This document shows, piece by piece, positions 1 through 12,700 of a stretch of 64,000 bases of DNA. The stretch comes from Baylisascaris procyonis (lineage: Eukaryota; Nematoda; Chromadorea; Rhabditida; Ascarididae): positions 524,501-588,500 of the forward strand of contig JAZARR010000070.1 of assembly GCA_037389465.1 (NCBI GenBank), written 5' to 3'. How positions within the stretch are numbered: the first letter of the stretch is position 1; each line of letters starts with the position of its first letter. The notes under the pieces were generated by a model. It saw only the letters and a list, made by a program, of their open reading frames with translations. It searched no databases and was not told the origin of the DNA. The position numbers were made by a program, and so were the translations under genes.

Positions 1-1249
1 GCAATGTTTTTGAGACTTACAAATTATTATTTAACCCTATGATATAGTATTCGAAGGGACAGGGAGGAGGGAAGGAGGGAAGAGGTTTGTCAAAAGAGAC
101 TTGTTATTTTGCAGCATTGTTTTTGAGACTTACAATTTATTATTTAGCCCTATGATGTAGTATTCGATGGGGCAGAGGTGGGGTGGAAGGGGAGGGAAGG
201 GTTTTGTCAGAAGAGACTTGCTATTTTGCAGCAATGTTTTTGGGACTTACAATTTATTATTTAGCCCTATGATGTAGTATTCGAAGGGACAGGGGGGAGG
301 GAGGGAAGAGGTTTGTCAGAAGAGGCTTGATGTTTTGCGGCAATGTTTTTGAGACTTAGAATTTACTATTTAAATCTGTGATGTAGTATTCGAAGGAACA
401 GAGAAGGCGGGGGGGGGGGGAAGGGAGGGAAGAGTTTTGTCAAAAGAGACTTGTTATTTTGCAGCAGTGTTTTTGAGACTTACAATTTATTATTTAACCC
501 TATGATGTAGTATTCGATGGGGCAGAGGGGGGAGGGAGGGAAGAGGTTTGTCAGAAGACTTCTTATTTTGCAGCAATGTTTTTGAGACTTACAATTTATT
601 ATTTAGCCCTATGATTTAGTATTCGAAGGTACAGGGAGGAGGGAGGGAGGGAAGAGGTTTGTCAGAAGAGACTTGTTATTTCGCAGCAATGTTTTTGAGA
701 CTTACAATTTATTATTTAACCCTATGATGTAGTATTCGAAGGGACAGGGGGGAGGGGGAGGGAGGGAAGAGGTTTGTCAGAAGAGACTTGTTATTTTGCA
801 GCAATGTTTTTGAGACTTACAATTTATTATTTAGCCCTATGATGTAGTATTCGATGGGGCAGAGGTGGGGTGGAAGGGGAGGGAAGAGTTTGTCAGAAGA
901 GACTTGTTATTTTGCAGCAATGTTTTTGAGACTTACAATTTATTATTTAACCCTATGATGTAGTATTCGAAGGGACAGAGGGGGGAAGGGAAGAGGTTTG
1001 TCAGAAGAGACTTGTTATTTTGCTGCAACGTTTTGAGACTTACAATTTATTATTCAACCATATGATGTAGTATTCGAAGGGACAGGGAGGGGGGGAGGGA
1101 GGGAAGAGGTTTGTCAGAAGAGACTTGTTATTTTGCAGCAACGTTTTTGAGACTTACAATTTATTATTTAACCCTATGATGTAGTATTCGAAGGGACAGG
1201 GAGGGGGGATGGGAGGGATGGAAGAGGTTTGGCAGAAGAGACTTGTTAT

Positions 1250-3870
1250 TTTGCAGCAATGTTTTTGAGACTTACAATTTATTATTTAGCCCTATGATGT
1301 AGTATTCGATGGGGCAGAGGTGGGGTGGAAGGGGAGGGAAGAGGTTTGTCAGAAGAGACTTGTTATTTTGCAGCAACGTTTTTGAGACTTACAATTTATT
1401 ATTTAACCCTATGATTTAGTATTCGAAGGTACAGGGAGGAGGGAGGGAGGGAAGAGGTTTGTCAGAAGAGACTTGTTATTTTGCAGCAATGTTTTTGAGA
1501 CTTACAATTTATTATTTAACCCTATGATGTAGTATTCGAAGAGACAGGAAGGGGGGGGAGGGAGAGAAGAAGTTTGTCAGAAGAGACTTGTTATTTTGCA
1601 GCAATGTTTTTGAGACTTACAATTTATTATTTAACCCTATGATGTAGTATTCGATGGGGCAGAGGTGGGGTGGAAGGGGAGGGAAGAGGTTTGTCAGAAG
1701 AGACTTGTTATTTTGCAGCAACGTTTTTGAGACTTACAATTTATTATTTAACCCTATGATTTAGTATTCGAAGGTACAGGGAGGAGGGAGGGAGGGAAGA
1801 GGTTTGTCAGAAGAGACTTGTTATTTTGCAGCAATGTTTTTGAGACTTACAATTTATTATTTAACCCTATGATGTAGTATTCGAAGGGACAGGGGGAGGG
1901 GGAGGGAGGGAAGAGGTTTGTCAGAAGAGACTTGTTATTTTGCAGCAATGTTTTTGAGACTTACAATTTATTATTTAGCCCTATGATGTAGTATTCGATG
2001 GGGCAGAGGTGGGGTGGAAGGGGAGGGAAGAGTTTGTCAGAAGAGACTTGTTATTTTGCAGCAATGTTTTTGAGACTTACAATTTATTATTTAACCCTAT
2101 GATGTAGTATTCGAAGGGACAGAGGGGGGAAGGGAAGAGGTTTGTCAGAAGAGACTTGTTATTTTGCTGCAACGTTTTGAGACTTACAATTTATTATTTA
2201 ACCATATGATGTAGTATTCGAAGGGACAGGGAGGGGGGAGGGAGGGAAGAGGTTTGTCAGAAGAGACTTGTTATTTTGCAGCAACGTTTTTGAGACTTAC
2301 AATTTATTATTTAACCCTATGATGTAGTATTCGAAGGGACAGGGAGGGGGGATGGGAGGGATGGAAGAGGTTTGTCCGAAGAGACTTGTTATTTTGCAGC
2401 AATGTTTTTGAGACTTACAATTTATTATTTAGCCCTATGATGTAGTATTCGATGGGGCAGAGGTGGGGTGGAAGGGGAGGGAAGAGGTTTGTCAGAAGAG
2501 ACTTGTTATTTTGCAGCAATGTTTTTGAGACTTACAATTTATTATTTAACCCTATGATGTAGTATTCGATGGGGCAGAGGTGGGGTGGAAGGGGAGGGAA
2601 GAGGTTTGTCAGAAGAGACTTGTTATTTTGCAGCAACGTTTTTGAGACTTACAATTTATTATTTAACCCTATGATTTAGTATTCGAAGGTACAGGGAGGA
2701 GGGAGGGAGGGGAGAGGTTTGTCAGAAGAGACTTGTTATTTTGCAGCAATGTTTTTGAGACTTACAATTTATTATTTAACCCTATGATGTAGTATTCGAA
2801 GGGACAGGGGGAGGGGAGGGAGGGAAGAGGTTTGTCAGAAGAGACTTGTTATTTTGCAGCAATGTTTTTGAGACTTACAATTTATTATTTAGCCCTATGA
2901 TGTAGTATTCGATGGGGCAGAGGTGGGGTGGAAGGGGAGGGAAGAGTTTGTCAGAAGAGACTTGTTATTTTGCAGCAATGTTTTTGAGACTTACAATTTA
3001 TTATTTAACCCTATGATGTAGTATTCGAAGGGACAGAGGGGGGAAGGGAAGAGGTTTGTCAGAAGAGACTTGTTATTTTGCTGCAACGTTTTTGAGACTT
3101 ACAATTTATTATTTAACCCTATGATGTAGTATTCGATGGGGCAGAGGTGGGGTGGAAGGGGAGGGAAGAGGTTTGTCAGAAGAGACTTGTTATTTTGCAG
3201 CAACGTTTTTGAGACTTACAATTTATTATTTAACCCTATGATTTAGTATTCGAAGGTACAGGGAGGAGGGAGGGAGGGAAGAGGTTTGTCAGAAGAGACT
3301 TGTTATTTTGCAGCAATGTTTTTGAGACCTACAAATTATTATTTAACCCTATGATGTAGTATTCGAAGGGACAGAGGGGGGAAGGGAAGAGGTTTGTCAG
3401 AAGAGACTTGTTATTTCGCAGCAATGTTTTTGAGACTTACAATTTATTATTTAACCCTATGATGTAGTATTCGAAGGGACAGGGGGAGGGGAGGGAGGGA
3501 AGAGGTTTGTCAGAAGAGACTTGTTATTTTGCAGCAATGTTTTTGAGACTTACAATTTATTATTTAGCCCTATGATGTAGTATTCGATGGGGCAGAGGTG
3601 GGGTGGAAGGGGAGGGAAGAGTTTGTCAGAAGAGACTTGTTATTTTGCAGCAATGTTTTTGAGACTTACAATTTATTATTTAACCCTATGATGTAGTATT
3701 CGAAGGGACAGAGGGGGGAAGGGAAGAGGTTTGTCAGAAGAGACTTGTTATTTTGCTGCAACGTTTTGAGACTTACAATTTATTATTTAACCATATGATG
3801 TAGTATTCGAAGGGACAGGGAGGGGGGGAGGGAGGGAAGAGGTTTGTCAGAAGAGACTTGTTATTTTGCA
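1250..3870 (+). repeat. Left-half duplicated block, copy 1 (partner 7,535-10,155)
   Basis: The order of monomer variants, including the AAGAAGTTTGTC unit near 1,560, the GTCCGAAGAG unit near 2,374 and the GACCTACAAATT unit near 3,326, recurs about 6,285 bases to the right. The two blocks diverge near 3,870 and 10,155. Boundaries are approximate because every unit resembles its neighbours. Confidence 0.75.
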
Positions 3871-4344
3871 GCAACGTTTTTGAGACTTACAATTTATTAT
3901 TTAACCCTATGATGTAGTATTCGAAGGGACAGGGAGGGGGGATGGGAGGGATGGAAGAGGTTTGTCAGAAGAGACTTGTTATTTTGCAGCAATGTTTTTG
4001 AGACTTACAAATTATTATTTAACCCTATGATGTAGTATTCGAAGGGACAGGGGGGGGGGAGGGAGGGAAGAGGTTTGTCAGAAGAGGCTTGATGTTTTGC
4101 GGCAATGTTTTTGAGACTTAGAATTTACTATTTAAATCTGTGATGTAGTATTCGAAGGAACAGAGAAGGCGGGGAATGGAGAAGGGAGGGAAGAGTTTTG
4201 TCAAAAGAGACTTGTTATTTTGCAGCAGTGTTTTTGAGACTTACAATTTATTATTTAACCCTATGATGTAGTATTCGATGGGGCAGAGGGGGGGGAGGGA
4301 GGGAAGAGGTTTGTCAGAAGACTTCTTATTTTGCAGCAATGTTT

Positions 4345-7300
4345 TTGAGACTTACAATTTATTATTTAGCCCTATGATGTAGTATTCGAAGGGACACAGG
4401 GGGGGGAGGGAGGGAAGAAATTTGTCAGAAGAGACTTGTTATTTTGCAGCAATGTTTTTGAGACTTACAATTTATTATTTAACCGTGTGATGTAGTATTC
4501 GAAGGGACAGGGAGGAGGGAAGGAGGGAAGAGGTTTGTCAAAAGAGACTTGTTATTTTGCAGCATTGTTTTTGAGACTTGCAATTTATTATTTAGCCCTA
4601 TGATGTAGTATTCGATGGGGCAGAGGTGGGGTGGAAGGGGAGGGAAGGGTTTTGTCAGAAGAGACTTGCTATTTTGCAGCAATGTTTTTGGGACTTACAA
4701 TTTATTATTTAGCCCTATGATGTAGTATTCGAAGGGACAGGGGGGGGGGAGGGAGGGAAGAGGTTTGTCAGAAGAGACTTGTTATTTTGCAGCAATGTTT
4801 TTGAGACTTACAATTTATTATTTAGCCGTATGATGTAGTATTCGATGGGGCAGAGGTGGGGTGGAAGGGGAGGGAAGAGGTTTGTCAGAAGAGACTTGTT
4901 ATTTTGCAGCAACGTTTTTGAGACTTACAATTTATTATTTAACCCTATGATTTAGTATTCGAAGGTACAGGGAGGAGGGAGGGAGGGAAGAGGTTTGTCA
5001 GAAGAGACTTGTTATTTTGCAGCAATGTTTTTGAGACTTACAATTTATTATTTAACCCTATGATGTAGTATTCGAAGAGACAGGGAGGGGGGGGGGAGGG
5101 AGAGAAGAAGTTTGTCAGAAGAGACTTGTTATTTTGCAGCAATGTTTTTGAGACTTACAATTTATTATTTAACCCTATGATGTAGTATTCGAAGGGACAG
5201 GGGGAGGGGAGGGAGGGAAGAGGTTTGTCAGAAGAGACTTGTTATTTTGCAGCAATGTTTTTGAGACTTACAATTTATTATTTAGCCCTATGATGTAGTA
5301 TTCGATGGGGCAGAGGTGGGGTGGAAGGGGAGGGAAGAGGTTTGTCAGAAGAGACTTGTTATTTTGCAGCAACGTTTTTGATACTTACAATTTATTATTT
5401 AACCCTATGATTTAGTATTCGAAGGTACAGGGAGGAGGGAGGGAGGGAAGAGGTTTGTCAGAAGAGACTTGTTATTTTGCAGCAATGTTTTTGAGACCTA
5501 CAAATTATTATTTAACCCTGTGATGTAGTATTCGAAGGGACAGAGGGGGGAAGGGAAGAGGTTTGTCAGAAGAGACTTGTTATTTCGCAGCAATGTTTTT
5601 GAGACTTACAATTTATTATTTAACCCTATGATGTAGTATTCGAAGGGACAGGGAGGGGGGGGAGGGAGGGAAGAGGTTTGTCAGAAGAGACTTGTTATTT
5701 TGCAGCAACGTTTTTGAGACTTACAATTTATTACTTAACCCTATGATGTAGTATTCGAAGGGACAGGGAGGGGGATGGGAGGGATGGAAGAGGTTTGTCA
5801 GAAGAGACTTGTTATTTTGCAGCAATGTTTTTGAGACTTACAAATTATTATTTAACCCTATGATGTAGTATTCGAAGGGACAGGGAGGAGGGAAGGAGGG
5901 AAGAGGTTTGTCAAAAGAGACTTGTTATTTTGCAGCATTGTTTTTGAGACTTACAATTTATTATTTAGCCCTATGATGTAGTATTCGATGGGGCAGAGGT
6001 GGGGTGGAAGGGGAGGGAAGGGTTTTGTCAGAAGAGACTTGCTATTTTGCAGCAATGTTTTTGGGACTTACAATTTATTATTTAGCCCTATGATGTAGTA
6101 TTCGAAGGGACAGGGAGGGGGGATGGGAGGGATGGAAGAGGTTTGTCAGAAGAGACTTGTTATTTTGCAGCAATGTTTTTGAGACTTACAAATTATTATT
6201 TAACCCTATGATGTAGTATTCGAAGGGACAGGGAGGAGGGAAGGAGGGAAGAGGTTTGTCAAAAGAGACTTGTTATTTTGCAGCATTGTTTTTGAGACTT
6301 ACAATTTATTATTTAGCCCTATGATGTAGTATTGGATGGGGCAGAGGTGGGGTGGAAGGGGAGGGAAGGGTTTTGTCAGAAGAGACTTGCTATTTTGCAG
6401 CAATGTTTTTGGGACTTACAATTTATTATTTAGCCCTATGATGTAGTATTCGAAGGGACAGGGGGGGGAGGGAGGGAAGAGGTTTGTCAGAAGAGGCTTG
6501 ATGTTTTGCGGCAATGTTTTTGAGACTTAGAATTTACTATTTAAATCTGTGATGTAGTATTCGAAGGAACAGAGAAGGCGGGGGGGGAAGGGAGGGAAGA
6601 GTTTTGTCAAAAGAGACTTGTTATTTTGCAGCAGTGTTTTTGAGACTTACAATTTATTATTTAACCCTATGATGTAGTATTCGATGGGGCAGAGGGGGGG
6701 GGAGGGAGGGAAGAGGTTTGTCAGAAGACTTCTTATTTTGCAGCAATGTTTTTGAGACTTACAATTTATTATTTAGCCCTATGATTTAGTATTCGAAGGT
6801 GCAGGGAGGAGGGAGGGAGGGAAGAGGTTTGTCAGAAGAGACTTGTTATTTTGCAGCAATGTTTTTGAGACCTACAAATTATTATTTAACCCTATGATGT
6901 AGTATTCGAAGGGACAGAGGGGGGAAGGGAAGAGGTTTGTCAGAAGAGACTTGTTATTTCGCAGCAATGTTTTTGAGACTTACAATTTATTATTTAACCC
7001 TATGATGTAGTATTCGAAGGGACAGGGGGGAGGGGGAGGGAGGGAAGAGGTTTGTCAGAAGAGACTTGTTATTTTGCAGCAATGTTTTTGAGACTTACAA
7101 TTTATTATTTAGCCCTATGATGTAGTATTCGATGGGGCAGAGGTGGGGTGGAAGGGGAGGGAAGAGTTTGTCAGAAGAGACTTGTTATTTTGCAGCAATG
7201 TTTTTGAGACCTACAATTTATTATTTAACCATATGATGTAGTATTCGAAGGGACAGGGAGGGGGGGGGAGGGAGGGAAGAGGTTTGTCAGAAGAGACTTG

Positions 7301-7470
7301 TTATTTTGCAGCAACGTTTTTGAGACTTACAATTTATTATTTAACCCTATGATGTAGTATTCGAAGGGACAGGGAGGGGGGATGGGAGGGATGGAAGAGG
7401 TTTGTCAGAAGAGACTTGTTATTTTGCAGCAATGTTTTTGAGACTTACAAATTATTATTTAACCCTATGA
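4345..7470 (+). repeat. Left-half duplicated block, copy 1 (partner 12,560-15,690)
   Basis: Variant markers at 4,388 (GGGACACAGG), 4,420 (AAGAAATTTGTC), 4,481 (AACCGTGTGATG), 5,390 (GATACTTACAATT) and 6,331 (GTATTGGATGGGG) recur about 8,220 bases to the right, at 12,608, 12,632, 12,701, 13,610 and 14,552. This shows a block duplication larger than the monomer. Confidence 0.78.
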
Positions 7471-10155
7471 TATAGTATTCGAAGGGACAGGGAGGAGGGA
7501 AGGAGGGAAGAGGTTTGTCAAAAGAGACTTGTTATTTTGCAGCAATGTTTTTGAGACTTACAATTTATTATTTAGCCCTATGATGTAGTATTCGATGGGG
7601 CAGAGGTGGGGTGGAAGGGGAGGGAAGAGGTTTGTCAGAAGAGACTTGTTATTTTGCAGCAACGTTTTTGAGACTTACAATTTATTATTTAACCCTATGA
7701 TTTAGTATTCGAAGGTACAGGGAGGAGGGAGGGAGGGAAGAGGTTTGTCAGAAGAGACTTGTTATTTTGCAGCAATGTTTTTGAGACTTACAATTTATTA
7801 TTTAACCCTATGATGTAGTATTCGAAGAGACAGGAAGGGGGGGAGGGAGAGAAGAAGTTTGTCAGAAGAGACTTGTTATTTTGCAGCAATGTTTTTGAGA
7901 CTTACAATTTATTATTTAACCCTATGATGTAGTATTCGATGGGGCAGAGGTGGGGTGGAAGGGGAGGGAAGAGGTTTGTCAGAAGAGACTTGTTATTTTG
8001 CAGCAACGTTTTTGAGACTTACAATTTATTATTTAACCCTATGATTTAGTATTCGAAGGTACAGGGAGGAGGGAGGGAGGGAAGAGGTTTGTCAGAAGAG
8101 ACTTGTTATTTTGCAGCAATGTTTTTGAGACTTACAATTTATTATTTAACCCTATGATGTAGTATTCGAAGGGACAGGGGGGGGGGAGGGAGGGAAGAGG
8201 TTTGTCAGAAGAGACTTGTTATTTTGCAGCAATGTTTTTGAGACTTACAATTTATTATTTAGCCCTATGATGTAGTATTCGATGGGGCAGAGGTGGGGTG
8301 GAAGGGGAGGGAAGAGTTTGTCAGAAGAGACTTGTTATTTTGCAGCAATGTTTTTGAGACTTACAATTTATTATTTAACCCTATGATGTAGTATTCGAAG
8401 GGACAGAGGGGGGAAGGGAAGAGGTTTGTCAGAAGAGACTTGTTATTTTGCTGCAACGTTTTGAGACTTACAATTTATTATTTAACCATATGATGTAGTA
8501 TTCGAAGGGACAGGGAGGGGGGAGGGAGGGAAGAGGTTTGTCAGAAGAGACTTGTTATTTTGCAGCAACGTTTTTGAGACTTACAATTTATTATTTAACC
8601 CTATGATGTAGTATTCGAAGGGACAGGGAGGGGGGATGGGAGGGATGGAAGAGGTTTGTCCGAAGAGACTTGTTATTTTGCAGCAATGTTTTTGAGACTT
8701 ACAATTTATTATTTAGCCCTATGATGTAGTATTCGATGGGGCAGAGGTGGGGTGGAAGGGGAGGGAAGAGGTTTGTCAGAAGAGACTTGTTATTTTGCAG
8801 CAATGTTTTTGAGACTTACAATTTATTATTTAACCCTATGATGTAGTATTCGATGGGGCAGAGGTGGGGTGGAAGGGGAGGGAAGAGGTTTGTCAGAAGA
8901 GACTTGTTATTTTGCAGCAACGTTTTTGAGACTTACAATTTATTATTTAACCCTATGATTTAGTATTCGAAGGTACAGGGAGGAGGGAGGGAGGGAAGAG
9001 GTTTGTCAGAAGAGACTTGTTATTTTGCAGCAATGTTTTTGAGACTTACAATTTATTATTTAACCCTATGATGTAGTATTCGAAGGGACAGGGGGGAGGG
9101 GGAGGGAGGGAAGAGGTTTGTCAGAAGAGACTTGTTATTTTGCAGCAATGTTTTTGAGACTTACAATTTATTATTTAGCCCTATGATGTAGTATTCGATG
9201 GGGCAGAGGTGGGGTGGAAGGGGAGGGAAGAGTTTGTCAGAAGAGACTTGTTATTTTGCAGCAATGTTTTTGAGACTTACAATTTATTATTTAACCCTAT
9301 GATGTAGTATTCGAAGGGACAGAGGGGGGAAGGGAAGAGGTTTGTCAGAAGAGACTTGTTATTTTGCTGCAACGTTTTTGAGACTTACAATTTATTATTT
9401 AACCCTATGATGTAGTATTCGATGGGGCAGAGGTGGGGTGGAAGGGGAGGGAAGAGGTTTGTCAGAAGAGACTTGTTATTTTGCAGCAACGTTTTTGAGA
9501 CTTACAATTTATTATTTAACCCTATGATTTAGTATTCGAAGGTACAGGGAGGAGGGAGGGAGGGAAGAGGTTTGTCAGAAGAGACTTGTTATTTTGCAGC
9601 AATGTTTTTGAGACCTACAAATTATTATTTAACCCTATGATGTAGTATTCGAAGGGACAGAGGGGGAAGGGAAGAGGTTTGTCAGAAGAGACTTGTTATT
9701 TCGCAGCAATGTTTTTGAGACTTACAATTTATTATTTAACCCTATGATGTAGTATTCGAAGGGACAGGGGGAGGGGGAGGGAGGGAAGAGGTTTGTCAGA
9801 AGAGACTTGTTATTTTGCAGCAATGTTTTTGAGACTTACAATTTATTATTTAGCCCTATGATGTAGTATTCGATGGGGCAGAGGTGGGGTGGAAGGGGAG
9901 GGAAGAGTTTGTCAGAAGAGACTTGTTATTTTGCAGCAATGTTTTTGAGACTTACAATTTATTATTTAACCCTATGATGTAGTATTCGAAGGGACAGAGG
10001 GGGGAAGGGAAGAGGTTTGTCAGAAGAGACTTGTTATTTTGCTGCAACGTTTTGAGACTTACAATTTATTATTTAACCATATGATGTAGTATTCGAAGGG
10101 ACAGGGAGGGGGGGGGGAGGGAGGGAAGAGGTTTGTCAGAAGAGACTTGTTATTT
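7430..10155 (+). repeat. Left-half duplicated block, copy 2, with a further partial copy at 11,300-12,560
   Basis: This block matches 1,250-3,870 with an offset of about 6.29 kb. Its first part (to about 8,700) recurs at about 11,300-12,560 with an offset of about 3.87 kb; the GACAGGAAGGGG units at about 7,833 and 11,702 are the clearest markers. Confidence 0.72.
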
Positions 10156-12700
10156 TGCAGCATTGTTTTTGAGACTTACAATTTATTATTTAGCCCTATG
10201 ATGTAGTATTGGATGGGGCAGAGGTGGGGTGGAAGGGGAGGGAAGGGTTTTGTCAGAAGAGACTTGCTATTTTGCAGCAATGTTTTTGGGACTTACAATT
10301 TATTATTTAGCCCTATGATGTAGTATTCGAAGGGACAGGGGGGGAGGGAGGGAAGAGGTTTGTCAGAAGAGGCTTGATGTTTTGCGGCAATGTTTTTGAG
10401 ACTTAGAATTTACTATTTAAATCTGTGATGTAGTATTCGAAGGAACAGAGAAGGCGGGGGGGAAGGGAGGGAAGAGTTTTGTCAAAAGAGACTTGTTATT
10501 TTGCAGCAGTGTTTTTGAGACTTACAATTTATTATTTAACCCTATGATGTAGTATTCGATGGGGCAGAGGGGGGGGAGTGAGGGAAGAGGTTTGTCAGAA
10601 GACTTGTTATTTTGCAGCAATGTTTTTGAGACTTACAATTTATTATTTAGCCCTATGATTTAGTATTCGAAGGTGCAGGGAGGAGGGAGGGAGGGAAGAG
10701 GTTTGTCAGAAGAGACTTGTTATTTTGCAGCAATGTTTTTGAGACCTACAAATTATTATTTAACCCTATGATGTAGTATTCGAAGGGACAGAGGGGGGAA
10801 GGGAAGAGGTTTGTCAGAAGAGACTTGTTATTTCGCAGCAATGTTTTTGAGACTTACAATTTATTATTTAACCCTATGATGTAGTATTCGAAGGGACAGG
10901 GGGAGGGGGAGGGAGGGAAGAGGTTTGTCAGAAGAGACTTGTTATTTTGCAGCAATGTTTTTGAGACTTACAATTTATTATTTAGCCCTATGATGTAGTA
11001 TTCGATGGGGCAGAGGTGGGGTGGAAGGGGAGGGAAGAGTTTGTCAGAAGAGACTTGTTATTTTGCAGCAATGTTTTTGAGACTTACAATTTATTATTTA
11101 ACCATATGATGTAGTATTCGAAGGGACAGGGAGGGGGGAGGGAGGGAAGAGGTTTGTCAGAAGAGACTTGTTATTTTGCAGCAACGTTTTTGAGACTTAC
11201 AATTTATTATTTAACCCTATGATGTAGTATTCGAAGGGACAGGGAGGGGGGATGGGAGGGATGGAAGAGGTTTGTCAGAAGAGACTTGTTATTTTGCAGC
11301 AATGTTTTTGAGACTTACAAATTATTATTTAACCCTATGATGTAGTATTCGAAGGGACAGGGAGGAGGGAAGGAGGGAAGAGGTTTGTCAAAAGAGACTT
11401 GTTATTTTGCAGCAATGTTTTTGAGACTTACAATTTATTATTTAGCCCTATGATGTAGTATTCGATGGGGCAGAGGTGGGGTGGAAGGGGAGGGAAGAGG
11501 TTTGTCAGAAGAGACTTGTTATTTTGCAGCAACGTTTTTGAGACTTACAATTTATTATTTAACCCTATGATTTAGTATTCGAAGGTACAGGGAGGAGGGA
11601 GGGAGGGAAGAGGTTTGTCAGAAGAGACTTGTTATTTTGCAGCAATGTTTTTGAGACTTACAATTTATTATTTAACCCTATGATGTAGTATTCGAAGAGA
11701 CAGGAAGGGGGGAGGGAGAGAAGAAGTTTGTCAGAAGAGACTTGTTATTTTGCAGCAATGTTTTTGAGACTTACAATTTATTATTTAACCCTATGATGTA
11801 GTATTCGATGGGGCAGAGGTGGGGTGGAAGGGGAGGGAAGAGGTTTGTCAGAAGAGACTTGTTATTTTGCAGCAACGTTTTTGAGACTTACAATTTATTA
11901 TTTAACCCTATGATTTAGTATTCGAAGGTACAGGGAGGAGGGAGGGAGGGAAGAGGTTTGTCAGAAGAGACTTGTTATTTTGCAGCAATGTTTTTGAGAC
12001 TTACAATTTATTATTTAACCCTATGATGTAGTATTCGAAGGGACAGGGGGAGGGGGAGGGAGGGAAGAGGTTTGTCAGAAGAGACTTGTTATTTTGCAGC
12101 AATGTTTTTGAGACTTACAATTTATTATTTAGCCCTATGATGTAGTATTCGATGGGGCAGAGGTGGGGTGGAAGGGGAGGGAAGAGTTTGTCAGAAGAGA
12201 CTTGTTATTTTGCAGCAATGTTTTTGAGACTTACAATTTATTATTTAACCCTATGATGTAGTATTCGAAGGGACAGAGGGGGGAAGGGAAGAGGTTTGTC
12301 AGAAGAGACTTGTTATTTTGCTGCAACGTTTTGAGACTTACAATTTATTATTTAACCATATGATGTAGTATTCGAAGGGACAGGGAGGGGGGGGGAGGGA
12401 GGGAAGAGGTTTGTCAGAAGAGACTTGTTATTTTGCAGCAACGTTTTTGAGACTTACAATTTATTATTTAACCCTATGATGTAGTATTCGAAGGGACAGG
12501 GAGGGGGGATGGGAGGGATGGAAGAGGTTTGTCCGAAGAGACTTGTTATTTTGCAGCAATGTTTTTGAGACTTACAATTTATTATTTAGCCCTATGATGT
12601 AGTATTCGAAGGGACACAGGGGGGGGAGGGAGGGAAGAAATTTGTCAGAAGAGACTTGTTATTTTGCAGCAATGTTTTTGAGACTTACAATTTATTATTT